The position numbers were made by a program, and so were the translations under genes. The notes under the pieces were generated by a model. That model did not search any database. It was not told the origin of the DNA and saw only the letters and a program-made list of their open reading frames with translations. 64,000 bases of DNA from Fidelibacterota bacterium (lineage in GTDB: Bacteria > Fidelibacterota > Marinisomatia > SCGC-AAA003-L08 > TS1B11), in assembly GCA_020354025.1 (NCBI GenBank), contig CP070638.1, positions 2,187,097 through 2,251,096 of the forward strand, read 5' to 3'. This document shows positions 17,394 to 25,966 of the stretch, in pieces (the first letter of the stretch is position 1; every line of letters begins with the position of its first letter).

Positions 17394-18050
17394 TTAAAGA
17401 TTATCTCTCCGCCACCGTACGTACCATTCGTCTATACTTGCTTTGTATGTATCCTGATGCGTAGATATATCTTGATCTGAATCAGAATCATCGGATGTCG
17501 GCTCGGGAATCCCATCATCACTATCCAAGTCTATGTGCTCAGAGAAAAGCTTTTTAAGGATATATTTCCTTAGCCTTGCTCTCCCCATATCTTTAACAAC
17601 CTTAATTAGTGCCTCGTCACTCTTCAGTTCTTGCCAGCTCAAGTCACTATTTTCCAATAGCTCCAGATCACCACACTCTCCTTTTTCAATCATGTGATTA
17701 ATCCGATCGAGAACGGATGGGATGCTGCCAATCTGTACCTCTCTCTGCTTACCACGCCACCAACACCGCCCTTTGATATATGACGCCACTCCAACCCTCT
17801 TATGCAATAGGGACACTTTAAATTCCTTCGTGCCTAAGGCTACCTCAACGTCGGATTTAAGGATTTTCAACTCTTTCTCTAGTGTGTTGGCTCTAATCTG
17901 GTGCTTTTCGGCAAGGCGAAGATTATGTTTTAACTTCTTTTCAATTCTGTATTTGGCATTCGTCATCGTCCTGGCAAGCTGCTCAACACGCCCTGATGAT
18001 TCACCTTCATCCTCTGTTGCCACGAGATTCCTATCGATTATAGTCGCCAT
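17394..18050 (-). CDS. hypothetical protein, first gene of cyclase operon
   Basis: 218 residues, not recognised. The N-terminal third (about 15-75) is a basic coiled coil (RIEKKLKHNLRLAEKHQIRA). The middle has a compact segment, SYIKGRCWWRGKQREVQIGS, then VLDRINHMIEKG; the C-terminal part has an acidic linker (DSDDGIPEPTSDDSDSDQD) and ends in an aromatic/basic tail (WYVRWRRDNL). There is no signal peptide. It lies 15 bp before the coiled-coil gene and leads the operon, so it may be the adaptor or partner of the repeat protein. Confidence 0.7.
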   Translation of the reverse strand: MATIIDRNLVATEDEGESSGRVEQLARTMTNAKYRIEKKLKHNLRLAEKHQIRANTLEKELKILKSDVEVALGTKEFKVSLLHKRVGVASYIKGRCWWRGKQREVQIGSIPSVLDRINHMIEKGECGDLELLENSDLSWQELKSDEALIKVVKDMGRARLRKYILKKLFSEHIDLDSDDGIPEPTSDDSDSDQDISTHQDTYKASIDEWYVRWRRDNL

Positions 18051-18594
18051 AACTGCCCGTTAAGATAATTCCCCAACTGAAATAACCATCATACATATTT
18101 GCATTTATAATGGGATAATGTATTGAGAGTCGAGTACAAATGCAACTATTATTTACGCAACATAATCACAACGTCTACTTCTTATTATCCCATCATCATG
18201 ATTCTCCTGTATTATGGGCTTTTTTTCGGCTATGATTCCGCCTAATCATGTCCTATTCTACAGCAGTATCATGGATATGGATTCAGCTACCGAGAACATT
18301 GCGCACTAAATGCAGCTTGATAATTCGCATAACTCATCAAATATATCCCACTATTATATTTAGTATCAGTAAGTGCTATATCTTCAAGCCACTGTATTTC
18401 GTGAGTATAGTATCATTTTGTCCTTGTGAGCTGAAGATAAAGTAATCGCCAGCTCCATTGTCAGTAAATCGATGAGACTTTTTCGTCGCTTCAGTTCTCC
18501 AGATGACTCCGCACTCCCCTATCTATCATTACTTGTATATAGCATTGCCTTTTTTTCTATAAATTACCTTCACCGAATGATTGAAAGGCAGGTA
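18051..18594. promoter_or_regulatory. divergent control region, signalling operon / envelope cluster
   Basis: 544 bp, AT-rich, between divergent genes. On the minus strand TCGACT (18133-18128), an 18-base spacer and TATAAA (18109-18104) form a plausible sigma-70 promoter about 47 bases from the start of the 17394-18050 gene. No equally good promoter was found for the plus strand. The open frame 18472-18594 reads into the lipoprotein gene but is probably leader DNA. Confidence 0.35.
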
Positions 18595-21500
18595 ATGAGA
18601 AGAATAATATTTTTAATATGGGGTCTTCTCGTCCTTATGGGAGGGTGTGAAAAAAAGGTAGAGGTTGATCCCCAGGCCGCCAGGCAGATGATCACCCATA
18701 GAAATCTTGGACTGGCGTATCTGGAGGAGAATAAATTAAAAGAGGCGGCGGCGGAATTTCAAATATTGGTCGGTATTGCACCGCAGGAACCCCTTGGATA
18801 TGCTAACCTTGGCTTATCCTATTTTGTAATGGGGGAGTACGAACAGGCTGAAAAATGGCTACAGGAAGCGTTGAATCTGGAGCCGGATCATCCTGATATT
18901 GTTCTCTTGCTGGCTAAGGTGTATGAAGTAACCTATCGAGAAGACCAAGCCATCCATATCCTGGAAAACGCACTTGAAAAAAATCCTGACCATATGCGGA
19001 CTCTCTATCAGCTGGCACAATACTATTTCAACAAGCAAGATCCAAAAATCCGGAAGAAGGCGGAAGACTGTTTAACTCAGGTGGTGAATATCCTGCCCGC
19101 CAATGTGGCGGCTCGCCTCCAACTGGTAGAGTTATTAGTACAACATGGAAAGCCAGAACAGGGGCTGCAGCACATGGAAACTATCCGCCAGACTCTACCG
19201 GAATTACCGGACGGCTCGCTGGAAACATTCCAGAGAAGTCTGGAACTCATGCGTGGTGCAGATATGGAACAGGCTTTCACCCCCATCCGAATTTTTCACA
19301 ACCTATTGAAGCCGACATCCTTTTACCAGGCAGCAATCACCGAATTGAAGGGGATGAGTGGTCCGATCACCGGTCGGCCCATCCATCGCTTCAGCCATGA
19401 TATGTCGCTGAAGATCCGGGAACGAGCCGGTATACCGGACGCTCTCAACTTCACCGAAGTGACGATCGCCAGCGGATTGGAGATCATTCCCACAGACGAT
19501 GTAGCAGACTGGAGCTATGATTATCCGCAGATTATACTGGCAATTGGCGATTATGAAAGTGACGGGGACCAGGACTTTTTTATCTCCCAGTGGCGGCCGG
19601 GAGAACAGACCAGCCGGCAATATCTGTTTGTCAACGATAATGGCACCTTCTCAGACATCGCGGATCACGCCGGCATCTCACATACCGGCAGAGATCTCTT
19701 TGCTCTCTTTGCCGATTATGACAATGACGGCTACCTCGATTTGCTCGTAACCAATACTCGAGCCAACAGATTATACCATAATACCGGAGAAGGCACCTTT
19801 CGAGATGTCACCGCTGATGCTGGAATTCAGACCACCTCAAAAGGCCGAGCTGCGGTATTCGCCGACATGGATCTTGAGGGTGATCTGGATCTTTTTATCG
19901 CCAACAGTTATCAGAACCAGCTATATCGAAATAATTCGGATGGAAAATTCACAGAAATCGCGGAAGAAGTAGGTATCAGCGATGAGGATGCTATAAGTAG
20001 AGATGCCGGATTCGGGGATTTTGACGATGACGGGGATATTGACCTTATCGTTGTGAATCAAGACGCCAGTAATCGATACTACGATAATTTACGGCAGAGC
20101 TATTTCCGGGATATAACCAAAAACACCGGATTGGCAACGGATGGCGGATCCGGCGCAGTGGCGGTGGGTGATTATAATAATGATGGGTATTTGGATTTAT
20201 TTGTAACTGACCTGACCGGCGGTCAGCACTCATTATTCCGCAACCTGGGTGATGGCACTTTTGAACGGGATGCCCGTTCAGACAATGCTTTTGAAAGTAT
20301 AAAAGAAATTACCGGCCTTGATGCCGCTTTCTTTGATGCTGATAATGATGGTTTTCTGGACCTTTTAGTGGCCGGCACATCAGCGAATGCAACCCAGGAA
20401 TCTGCGGGTTTGTGGCTATTTTACAACAATGGCGAGGATATCTATCTGGATGCATCTTCGTTACTTCCTGGACTTATGGAAGCCGGTAGTCAGGTGGGAG
20501 TCGTTGATTACGATAATGATGGAGATCTGGATATCTTCCTGGTTGGTTTCTACAATGTCCACCTGCTACGTAATGACGGAGGTAATGTAAATAACTATCT
20601 AGTAGTGCGGCTGGCAGGGCTCCGCACTGGCAGCAGCAAGAATAACTATTTCGGAATCGGCGCCAAACTGGAAGTAAAAGCCGGTACTCTGTATCAGATG
20701 AGGGTAATGAGCGACCCAATTGCCCACTTCGGACTAGGGAATCGGGAAGGCGCTGATGTGGTTCGGGTGGTCTGGAGCAATGGCGTACCTCAGAATCGGT
20801 TCAATCCTGAAAGAAATCAAACGATCGTGGAAAATCAAGTCCTGAAGGGATCCTGTCCCTGGCTGTTTACCTGGAATGGAGGGGAGTACGAATTTGTAAC
20901 CGATGTACTGTGGGCCAGTGCCCTGGGCATGCCCCTAGGAATTATAGGAGAGGAAATTACCTATGCCTTTGCCAATTCGACCGATGAATATTTTAAAATT
21001 CCAGGAGAAAAACTTCAGCCGAAAAACAGAAAGTATTCCCTGCAGTTCACCAATGAGTTATGGGAGACTCCCTATGTGGATCACATGAAACTACTGGTTG
21101 TTGATCATCCGGATAGCGTGAATATTCTAATTGATGAAAAATTTACTTCCCCTCCCTTCCCACCGCTTCATATCTATGCGGTTAGCGATAAGCAGTTGCC
21201 GGTCTCAGCCCTGGATTGTCGAGGAAATGATGTTCTGAAGGAAATTAGTCATCAGGACGGAAAATACGTCTCTAATCTAATTCCCACCCGATATCAGGGA
21301 ATAATGGAATCTCACGATCTCACTCTTGATCTGGGTAATCTGTCCCAGACCGACAGCGTTTTCCTATTCTTGCATTGCTGGGTGTTCCCCACCGATGCCA
21401 GCATCAACCTTAACCTTGCCCAGTCCGGTGCAATCAATTCGGTTCCTCCCTTCGTCCAAGTTATCGATGAACAGGGGAATTGGAAAACAGTGATAGAGAA

Positions 21501-22161
21501 TATGGGTTCTCCCAAAGGGAAAAATAAGACTTTGGTAGTGGACCTGAGTGATAAATTTCTCACTGAGGACTATCGCATTCGGATACGTACTAACATGCAG
21601 ATCTACTGGGACTATATTTTTTATACTACAAGAGGAATTCACAACCTGTTCCGAAAAGTCATTCTAGAGCCGGTGGCGGCGGATCTCCATTACCGGGGAT
21701 TCTCGGAGGTAACCCGGGAAACTCCATACAGTCCTCACATTCCAGATTACCAGACCGTTACCACTGCGCCGAAATGGAGAGACTTGACCGGGTTGTATAC
21801 TAGATATGGCAATGTGTCCAGCTTGCTCTTAGAGCCGGATAGCAAATACGTGATTATGAATGCTGGAGATGAACTCACCATCGAATTCGACGCTACCCGA
21901 GTCCCTGGACTTCCATCTAGCTGGAGTAGAGACTATATATTTTACAATGATGGTTGGCTCAAGGACGGTGATCTCAATACCGCCCACGGGCAAACGGTGG
22001 AGCCATTACCATTCCACAGCATGACTGCCTATCCGTACGGCCCGGAAGAATCTTATCCCAAAGATGAAGAGCATCAGCAATTTCTGAAAAAATACCTCAC
22101 TAGAAAAGTAACGACAGAGAGCTTCCGTAAGCTGATTCGGAACCAGTCACCGGATTACTAG
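18595..22161 (+). CDS. TPR / FG-GAP / ASPIC-UnbV lipoprotein (CRTAC1-type)
   Basis: The start is placed at ATG 18595, where a lipoprotein signal begins (RRIIFLIWGLLVLMGGCEKK); the frame is open from 18472. About 1188 residues: lipid-anchored N-terminus, TPR repeats (about 20-200), then a propeller of FG-GAP/VCBS repeats with calcium loops such as DYDNDGYLDLL and DFDDDGDIDLI (about 310-680). An ASPIC/UnbV domain follows (NYLVVRLAGLRTGSSKNNYF, FGLGNREGADVVRVVWSNG), then an unrecognised 400-residue beta-rich tail. It is probably on the envelope surface, binding glycan or protein through Ca2+ loops. First gene of the plus-strand cluster; the next starts 63 bp on. Confidence 0.85.
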   Translation: MRRIIFLIWGLLVLMGGCEKKVEVDPQAARQMITHRNLGLAYLEENKLKEAAAEFQILVGIAPQEPLGYANLGLSYFVMGEYEQAEKWLQEALNLEPDHPDIVLLLAKVYEVTYREDQAIHILENALEKNPDHMRTLYQLAQYYFNKQDPKIRKKAEDCLTQVVNILPANVAARLQLVELLVQHGKPEQGLQHMETIRQTLPELPDGSLETFQRSLELMRGADMEQAFTPIRIFHNLLKPTSFYQAAITELKGMSGPITGRPIHRFSHDMSLKIRERAGIPDALNFTEVTIASGLEIIPTDDVADWSYDYPQIILAIGDYESDGDQDFFISQWRPGEQTSRQYLFVNDNGTFSDIADHAGISHTGRDLFALFADYDNDGYLDLLVTNTRANRLYHNTGEGTFRDVTADAGIQTTSKGRAAVFADMDLEGDLDLFIANSYQNQLYRNNSDGKFTEIAEEVGISDEDAISRDAGFGDFDDDGDIDLIVVNQDASNRYYDNLRQSYFRDITKNTGLATDGGSGAVAVGDYNNDGYLDLFVTDLTGGQHSLFRNLGDGTFERDARSDNAFESIKEITGLDAAFFDADNDGFLDLLVAGTSANATQESAGLWLFYNNGEDIYLDASSLLPGLMEAGSQVGVVDYDNDGDLDIFLVGFYNVHLLRNDGGNVNNYLVVRLAGLRTGSSKNNYFGIGAKLEVKAGTLYQMRVMSDPIAHFGLGNREGADVVRVVWSNGVPQNRFNPERNQTIVENQVLKGSCPWLFTWNGGEYEFVTDVLWASALGMPLGIIGEEITYAFANSTDEYFKIPGEKLQPKNRKYSLQFTNELWETPYVDHMKLLVVDHPDSVNILIDEKFTSPPFPPLHIYAVSDKQLPVSALDCRGNDVLKEISHQDGKYVSNLIPTRYQGIMESHDLTLDLGNLSQTDSVFLFLHCWVFPTDASINLNLAQSGAINSVPPFVQVIDEQGNWKTVIENMGSPKGKNKTLVVDLSDKFLTEDYRIRIRTNMQIYWDYIFYTTRGIHNLFRKVILEPVAADLHYRGFSEVTRETPYSPHIPDYQTVTTAPKWRDLTGLYTRYGNVSSLLLEPDSKYVIMNAGDELTIEFDATRVPGLPSSWSRDYIFYNDGWLKDGDLNTAHGQTVEPLPFHSMTAYPYGPEESYPKDEEHQQFLKKYLTRKVTTESFRKLIRNQSPDY

Positions 22162-22224
22162 ACAATACCAATAAGGCCTAAACTTTACGTTTAATATTCG
22201 CTCTTAAAGGTGGATTTCAGATAA

Positions 22225-23871
22225 ATGCGTTTTATGGGCTTCATGTTTCTTTTCCTCGTTTCAGGCACAGCTTCGGCCCAGAAGCCGTTTATCACTTTTA
22301 CAGATATTACTAACGAAGCAGGGATTGATTTTCGATACACTTTTGGGGATTACACTTACGAAAATATTCTGGAAAGCAGCGGTTCTGGAGTGACAGTCTT
22401 CGACTACGATGGAGATGGATATCTTGACCTCTACATGCTAAACGGCACATACCTTGAGGGTATCAGTGATATAGAGGGGGCAGTGTTCAAAGATACGCCG
22501 AATCGACTTTATCGTAATAATGGAAATGGAACATTTTCGGATGTGTCTGAAGCTGCAGGTGTCGATGACCGCCACTGGAGCATGGCTGCCGGCGCGATGG
22601 ACTATGACGGCGATAGTGACGTGGATATTTATCTTTTAAACTATGGGCCTAATGTATTCTACCTGAATAATGGAAACGGGACCTTTGCAGATATCACCGA
22701 TTCATTGGGATTACGTGGACCACAAACGCTGAACGGTTTTACTAAGTGGAGCGTAGGAGTTGCCTTTGGTGATTATAATTACGACGGTAGAGTGGATTTT
22801 ATGGTAGGAAACTTTTTAGCCTTTGATCCCGTTTATGTATCTCCAACAACACCGGACATAATGCCCCATCCTTCGGAATATCATGGTCAGGCCTCGATGC
22901 TCTACTACCAGGAAGCCAATGGTTGTTTTACCAACGTTACAAAAGAGTTGGGATTATACTATCCAGAGTCAAAATGCATGGGATTGACCCTGTTTGATTA
23001 CGATGATGATGGCGATCTGGACCTTTTCCAAGGGAACGATCATCAGATGAATTTTCTGTTTCGCAACGATGGCAAAGGGAATTTCCAGGAGGTGGGCATA
23101 GCAAGTGGGGTTGCGGTAAATGATCAGGGAATCCCTACCGGGTCTATGCACGGTTCAATCGGTGATGTTGATGGAGATGGTCTGATTGATTTACTGGTAG
23201 TCGACCTCCGGTATGGAGCTCTTTATCGTAATTGCGGGAATGGTATTTTTAAAGATATAACCGAGCGGAGCGGGGTCCGTGACGCATTTTCCGGAAAAGG
23301 CGCCTGGGCAGCTGCTCTTTTCGATTTCGACAACGATGGGGACTTGGATATATTCTCTGCGAACGGGATGGCAGAAGAGCTGATCTTGCAGTTTCCCCTT
23401 CTGCTTACCAATAATGGTAAAGGTCGTTTTCATAATGTAGGTCCAGACCTATGCCATTATTTTAAAGAGAAACGTTCTGGTCGTGGAGCAGCAATATGGG
23501 ACTTTGACAACGACGGGGACTTGGATATCATTGTTTCGCATATCGATTTAAAGGCCACTGCGACGCTATTAAGAAACGATGGCGGTAACCACAACCATTG
23601 GCTGGGATTGACTCTTGTGGGCAGCGGTGGACCGGCTTCCGCTATTGGAGCCAAGGTAACCGTGCAGGCAGGTGAGCACAGACAGGTGCTGGTCAACCAG
23701 TGGGCTACCAGTTATCTTTCCTATAACGATCCCCGCATGCACATCGGTCTTGGGAAGCAAAGTAAAGTGGACCGACTGGAGATTTACTGGCCAGACGGTC
23801 AAACAGAAGATTTTCAAAACCTTGATACAGACCGATACCTCACAGTAATACAGGGCGTGGGTATCCAATAG
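22225..23871 (+). CDS. CRTAC1 family protein (FG-GAP repeats + ASPIC/UnbV)
   Basis: 548 residues with a signal peptide (MRFMGFMFLFLVSGTASAQ), so exported. Seven or so FG-GAP/VCBS repeats, each with a D-x-D-x-D-G-x-x-D calcium loop (DYDGDGYLDLYMLNG, DFDNDGDLDIFSANG). The ASPIC/UnbV domain is near the C-terminus (GGNHNHWLGLTLVGSGG through HIGLGKQSKVDRLEIYWPDG). The family is common in marine FCB and planctomycete-like bacteria and is poorly characterised. It shares architecture with the 28013-29656 protein, including an extra GTYLEGIS / GAYIEGIS segment, so these two are paralogues. Confidence 0.9.
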   Translation: MRFMGFMFLFLVSGTASAQKPFITFTDITNEAGIDFRYTFGDYTYENILESSGSGVTVFDYDGDGYLDLYMLNGTYLEGISDIEGAVFKDTPNRLYRNNGNGTFSDVSEAAGVDDRHWSMAAGAMDYDGDSDVDIYLLNYGPNVFYLNNGNGTFADITDSLGLRGPQTLNGFTKWSVGVAFGDYNYDGRVDFMVGNFLAFDPVYVSPTTPDIMPHPSEYHGQASMLYYQEANGCFTNVTKELGLYYPESKCMGLTLFDYDDDGDLDLFQGNDHQMNFLFRNDGKGNFQEVGIASGVAVNDQGIPTGSMHGSIGDVDGDGLIDLLVVDLRYGALYRNCGNGIFKDITERSGVRDAFSGKGAWAAALFDFDNDGDLDIFSANGMAEELILQFPLLLTNNGKGRFHNVGPDLCHYFKEKRSGRGAAIWDFDNDGDLDIIVSHIDLKATATLLRNDGGNHNHWLGLTLVGSGGPASAIGAKVTVQAGEHRQVLVNQWATSYLSYNDPRMHIGLGKQSKVDRLEIYWPDGQTEDFQNLDTDRYLTVIQGVGIQ

Positions 23872-24218
23872 TAACCACCACCTTCGCTTATTAAATACAT
23901 CATGAAACTAACATTATAGTGTACTATATCCACCTTTTGTGTTAAATTGAAATTAAGCTATAGTATGGTTAATATTATTTGTTTTCACACTGGTAAACAG
24001 ACAAACTCTATAAAGGTAAGACTGAATTCTAGATAAAAAGAATCAGTTAGTCTGGTATGAAATGAAATTATCAGGTAAATTTTGCGATTATCTAAATAAT
24101 CATGAGTTAGAGGCTATGGATTCAACTTTTAAGTGCGACTTAAATATATTAAAAATCGCAAGCTGTTACTTATCAATAACTAATAGCATAAAAATGAAGT
24201 TTTAGGAGGCTAGAAGAT
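23872..24218 (+). promoter_or_regulatory. AT-rich intergenic region with candidate promoter
   Basis: 347 bp, markedly more AT-rich than the genes around it. TTGAAA (23947-23952), a 17-base spacer and TAATAT (23970-23975) form a fair sigma-70 promoter, about 240 bp upstream of the Rid-fold gene. If used, it leaves a long leader, but I see no riboswitch-like structure. A strong AGGAGG at about 24205-24210 is the ribosome binding site of the next gene. Confidence 0.4.
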
Positions 24219-24818
24219 ATGATTCAAGATACAGGTGTAAAAGAACAGCTGATTGATGCAACACTGCTTTCGGAAGGTGAACGTGATGAACTAATACGAT
24301 TGGGGATCTTATCAGAAGAAGGTCTGATACAATCCGCACCGATACATCCCACAGAAAGGTCTATAATCCAGAAACAGGCCGTGCAAGCTCCCGAGGTATT
24401 AAATGATGCCTTCGACTACTCTCCGATACCTTCTTCATTTTCAAGGGGTCTGGCTTTTGAACTCAATGGCTACAAAATCTTGCTTATTTCCGGCACAGCA
24501 AGTGTGGATGAAAACGGTAAATCAATCCATGTTGGAGATTTTCGGGCTCAATGTTGGAGAACATACCGCAATATCACCGCGCTTCTAGAGTCAGAAGGGA
24601 TGACTTGGCAAGATGTGGTACGAACGACCTGCTACTTAAGAGATATCGAACGGGATTATAAAGATTTTAACGAAATACGTACAGCTTTCCTTAATTGGCA
24701 GCATCTCGATCCTTTGCCCGCTAGCACAGGCATACAAGCTCGTCTGTGCCGAGAGAATTTATTGGTTGAAATCGATGCCGTTGCCATTTGTCCATCAAGT
24801 TCGACGAAAGGCCGATAA
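24219..24818 (+). CDS. Rid-fold (YjgF/chorismatase-like) protein with N-terminal extension
   Basis: 199 residues, cytoplasmic. About 65 N-terminal residues are not recognised; the rest is a YjgF/Rid-type domain (LISGTASVDENGKSIHVGDF near 90-108, then RTYRNITALLESEGMTWQDV, and LLVEIDAVAI at the end). The catalytic Arg of RidA imine deaminases (PAR motif) is Ser here (PASTG, Ser169), so classical RidA activity is unlikely. The SGTASV...HVGD stretch recalls the Rid-like half of chorismatases, which cut chorismate. It lies 25 bp before a DAHP synthase gene, so a chorismate-linked role is plausible. AGGAGG precedes the ATG. Confidence 0.75.
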   Translation: MIQDTGVKEQLIDATLLSEGERDELIRLGILSEEGLIQSAPIHPTERSIIQKQAVQAPEVLNDAFDYSPIPSSFSRGLAFELNGYKILLISGTASVDENGKSIHVGDFRAQCWRTYRNITALLESEGMTWQDVVRTTCYLRDIERDYKDFNEIRTAFLNWQHLDPLPASTGIQARLCRENLLVEIDAVAICPSSSTKGR

Positions 24819-24843
24819 TCACCAATATTAGCAGGATCGGAAA

Positions 24844-25740
24844 GTGAGTGGAAATAAACTGAAAGAATCCGATCAAAGCCATAACCACCTGAGCCCAAAT
24901 TCTCTCCCCTTTAAATTAGCTAGTCGAGGGATTAAGCCCGATAGCACAGTCTTAAATATTCAAGATATCCAAATCGGTGGTTCGGGAGTGGTTGTTATGG
25001 CCGGACCATGTGCAGTGGAGAGTCTGGAACAGCTGCTGACGATCGCCAAATCAGTACAAACCAGTGGAGCCAGTATCCTGCGGGGAGGAGCTTTCAAACC
25101 ACGCAAATCCCCCTACAGTTTTCAAGGACTGGAAGAGGAAGGCTTGAAATTACTCGCTCGTGTCCGTAAAGAGACCGGCATATGTATCATCACCGAAGTC
25201 ATGGATACTCGCCTGATTGAGCTGGTATGTGATCATGCGGACATCCTGCAAATTGGTTCCCGTAACATGCATAACTTTGCTCTTCTTAAAGAAGTAGGCT
25301 TAAGCAAAAAACCAGTATTATTAAAGCGCGGCATGTCCGCAACCATCGAAGAATTTCTGTTGGCTGCCGAGTATATTCTCAAACAAGGCAACCACCAGGT
25401 GATCCTATGTGAACGAGGAATCCGTACATTTGAAACTTCTACGCGGAATACGCTGGATTTGAGTGCTGTTCCAATGATAAAAAATCTCAGTCACCTTCCT
25501 GTCGTTGTGGATCCCAGCCATGGGACAGGACATTGGTGGATGGTTCCATCGCTGGCTAAAGCTGCGATCGCTGTCGGCGCGGACGGTCTGTTAGTTGAAG
25601 TGCACTCTAATCCACAGGAAGCGCTGAGTGATGGGGCTCAATCTCTTCGCCCTGATAAGTTTGATATGATGATGAAGGACTTAATAAAAGTAGCCCAGGC
25701 CGTCGGCAGGGAAATCACCCTTCAAGATCCGGTCATGTAG
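24844..25740 (+). CDS. aroF: 3-deoxy-7-phosphoheptulonate (DAHP) synthase, type I-beta
   Basis: 298 residues, starting at GTG 24844. After a 40-residue leader it is the KDO8P/DAHP-synthase (beta/alpha)8 barrel: [75 protein letters not shown]. The Cys in AGPCAVES and the His in DPSHGTG match metal ligands of this enzyme. It condenses phosphoenolpyruvate and erythrose-4-phosphate at the entrance to chorismate synthesis. The leader is not an obvious ferredoxin-like or chorismate-mutase regulatory domain, so feedback type is unclear. No other aro gene is near; its partner is the Rid-fold gene. The symbol follows common usage for this subclass. Confidence 0.88.
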   Translation: MSGNKLKESDQSHNHLSPNSLPFKLASRGIKPDSTVLNIQDIQIGGSGVVVMAGPCAVESLEQLLTIAKSVQTSGASILRGGAFKPRKSPYSFQGLEEEGLKLLARVRKETGICIITEVMDTRLIELVCDHADILQIGSRNMHNFALLKEVGLSKKPVLLKRGMSATIEEFLLAAEYILKQGNHQVILCERGIRTFETSTRNTLDLSAVPMIKNLSHLPVVVDPSHGTGHWWMVPSLAKAAIAVGADGLLVEVHSNPQEALSDGAQSLRPDKFDMMMKDLIKVAQAVGREITLQDPVM

Positions 25741-25966
25741 TAATCTAAGCGTTGTTTCAAGGTCGCGATAATAATAAATCCATATGAACAGATGAAACTG
25801 GTCACATACTATTTACTGGAGATTTGTTTTTCAACGTGACGGCGGATTGAAGTCTTCAGGCGGTCTCACCTCAGGCAATAGGATCATCCTTGACTGTCGA
25901 CCCAACGATGACACCCTGGTTGCTATGAGAAGACTATATTGTTGTGATAAATAAGTTCATAGAAAA

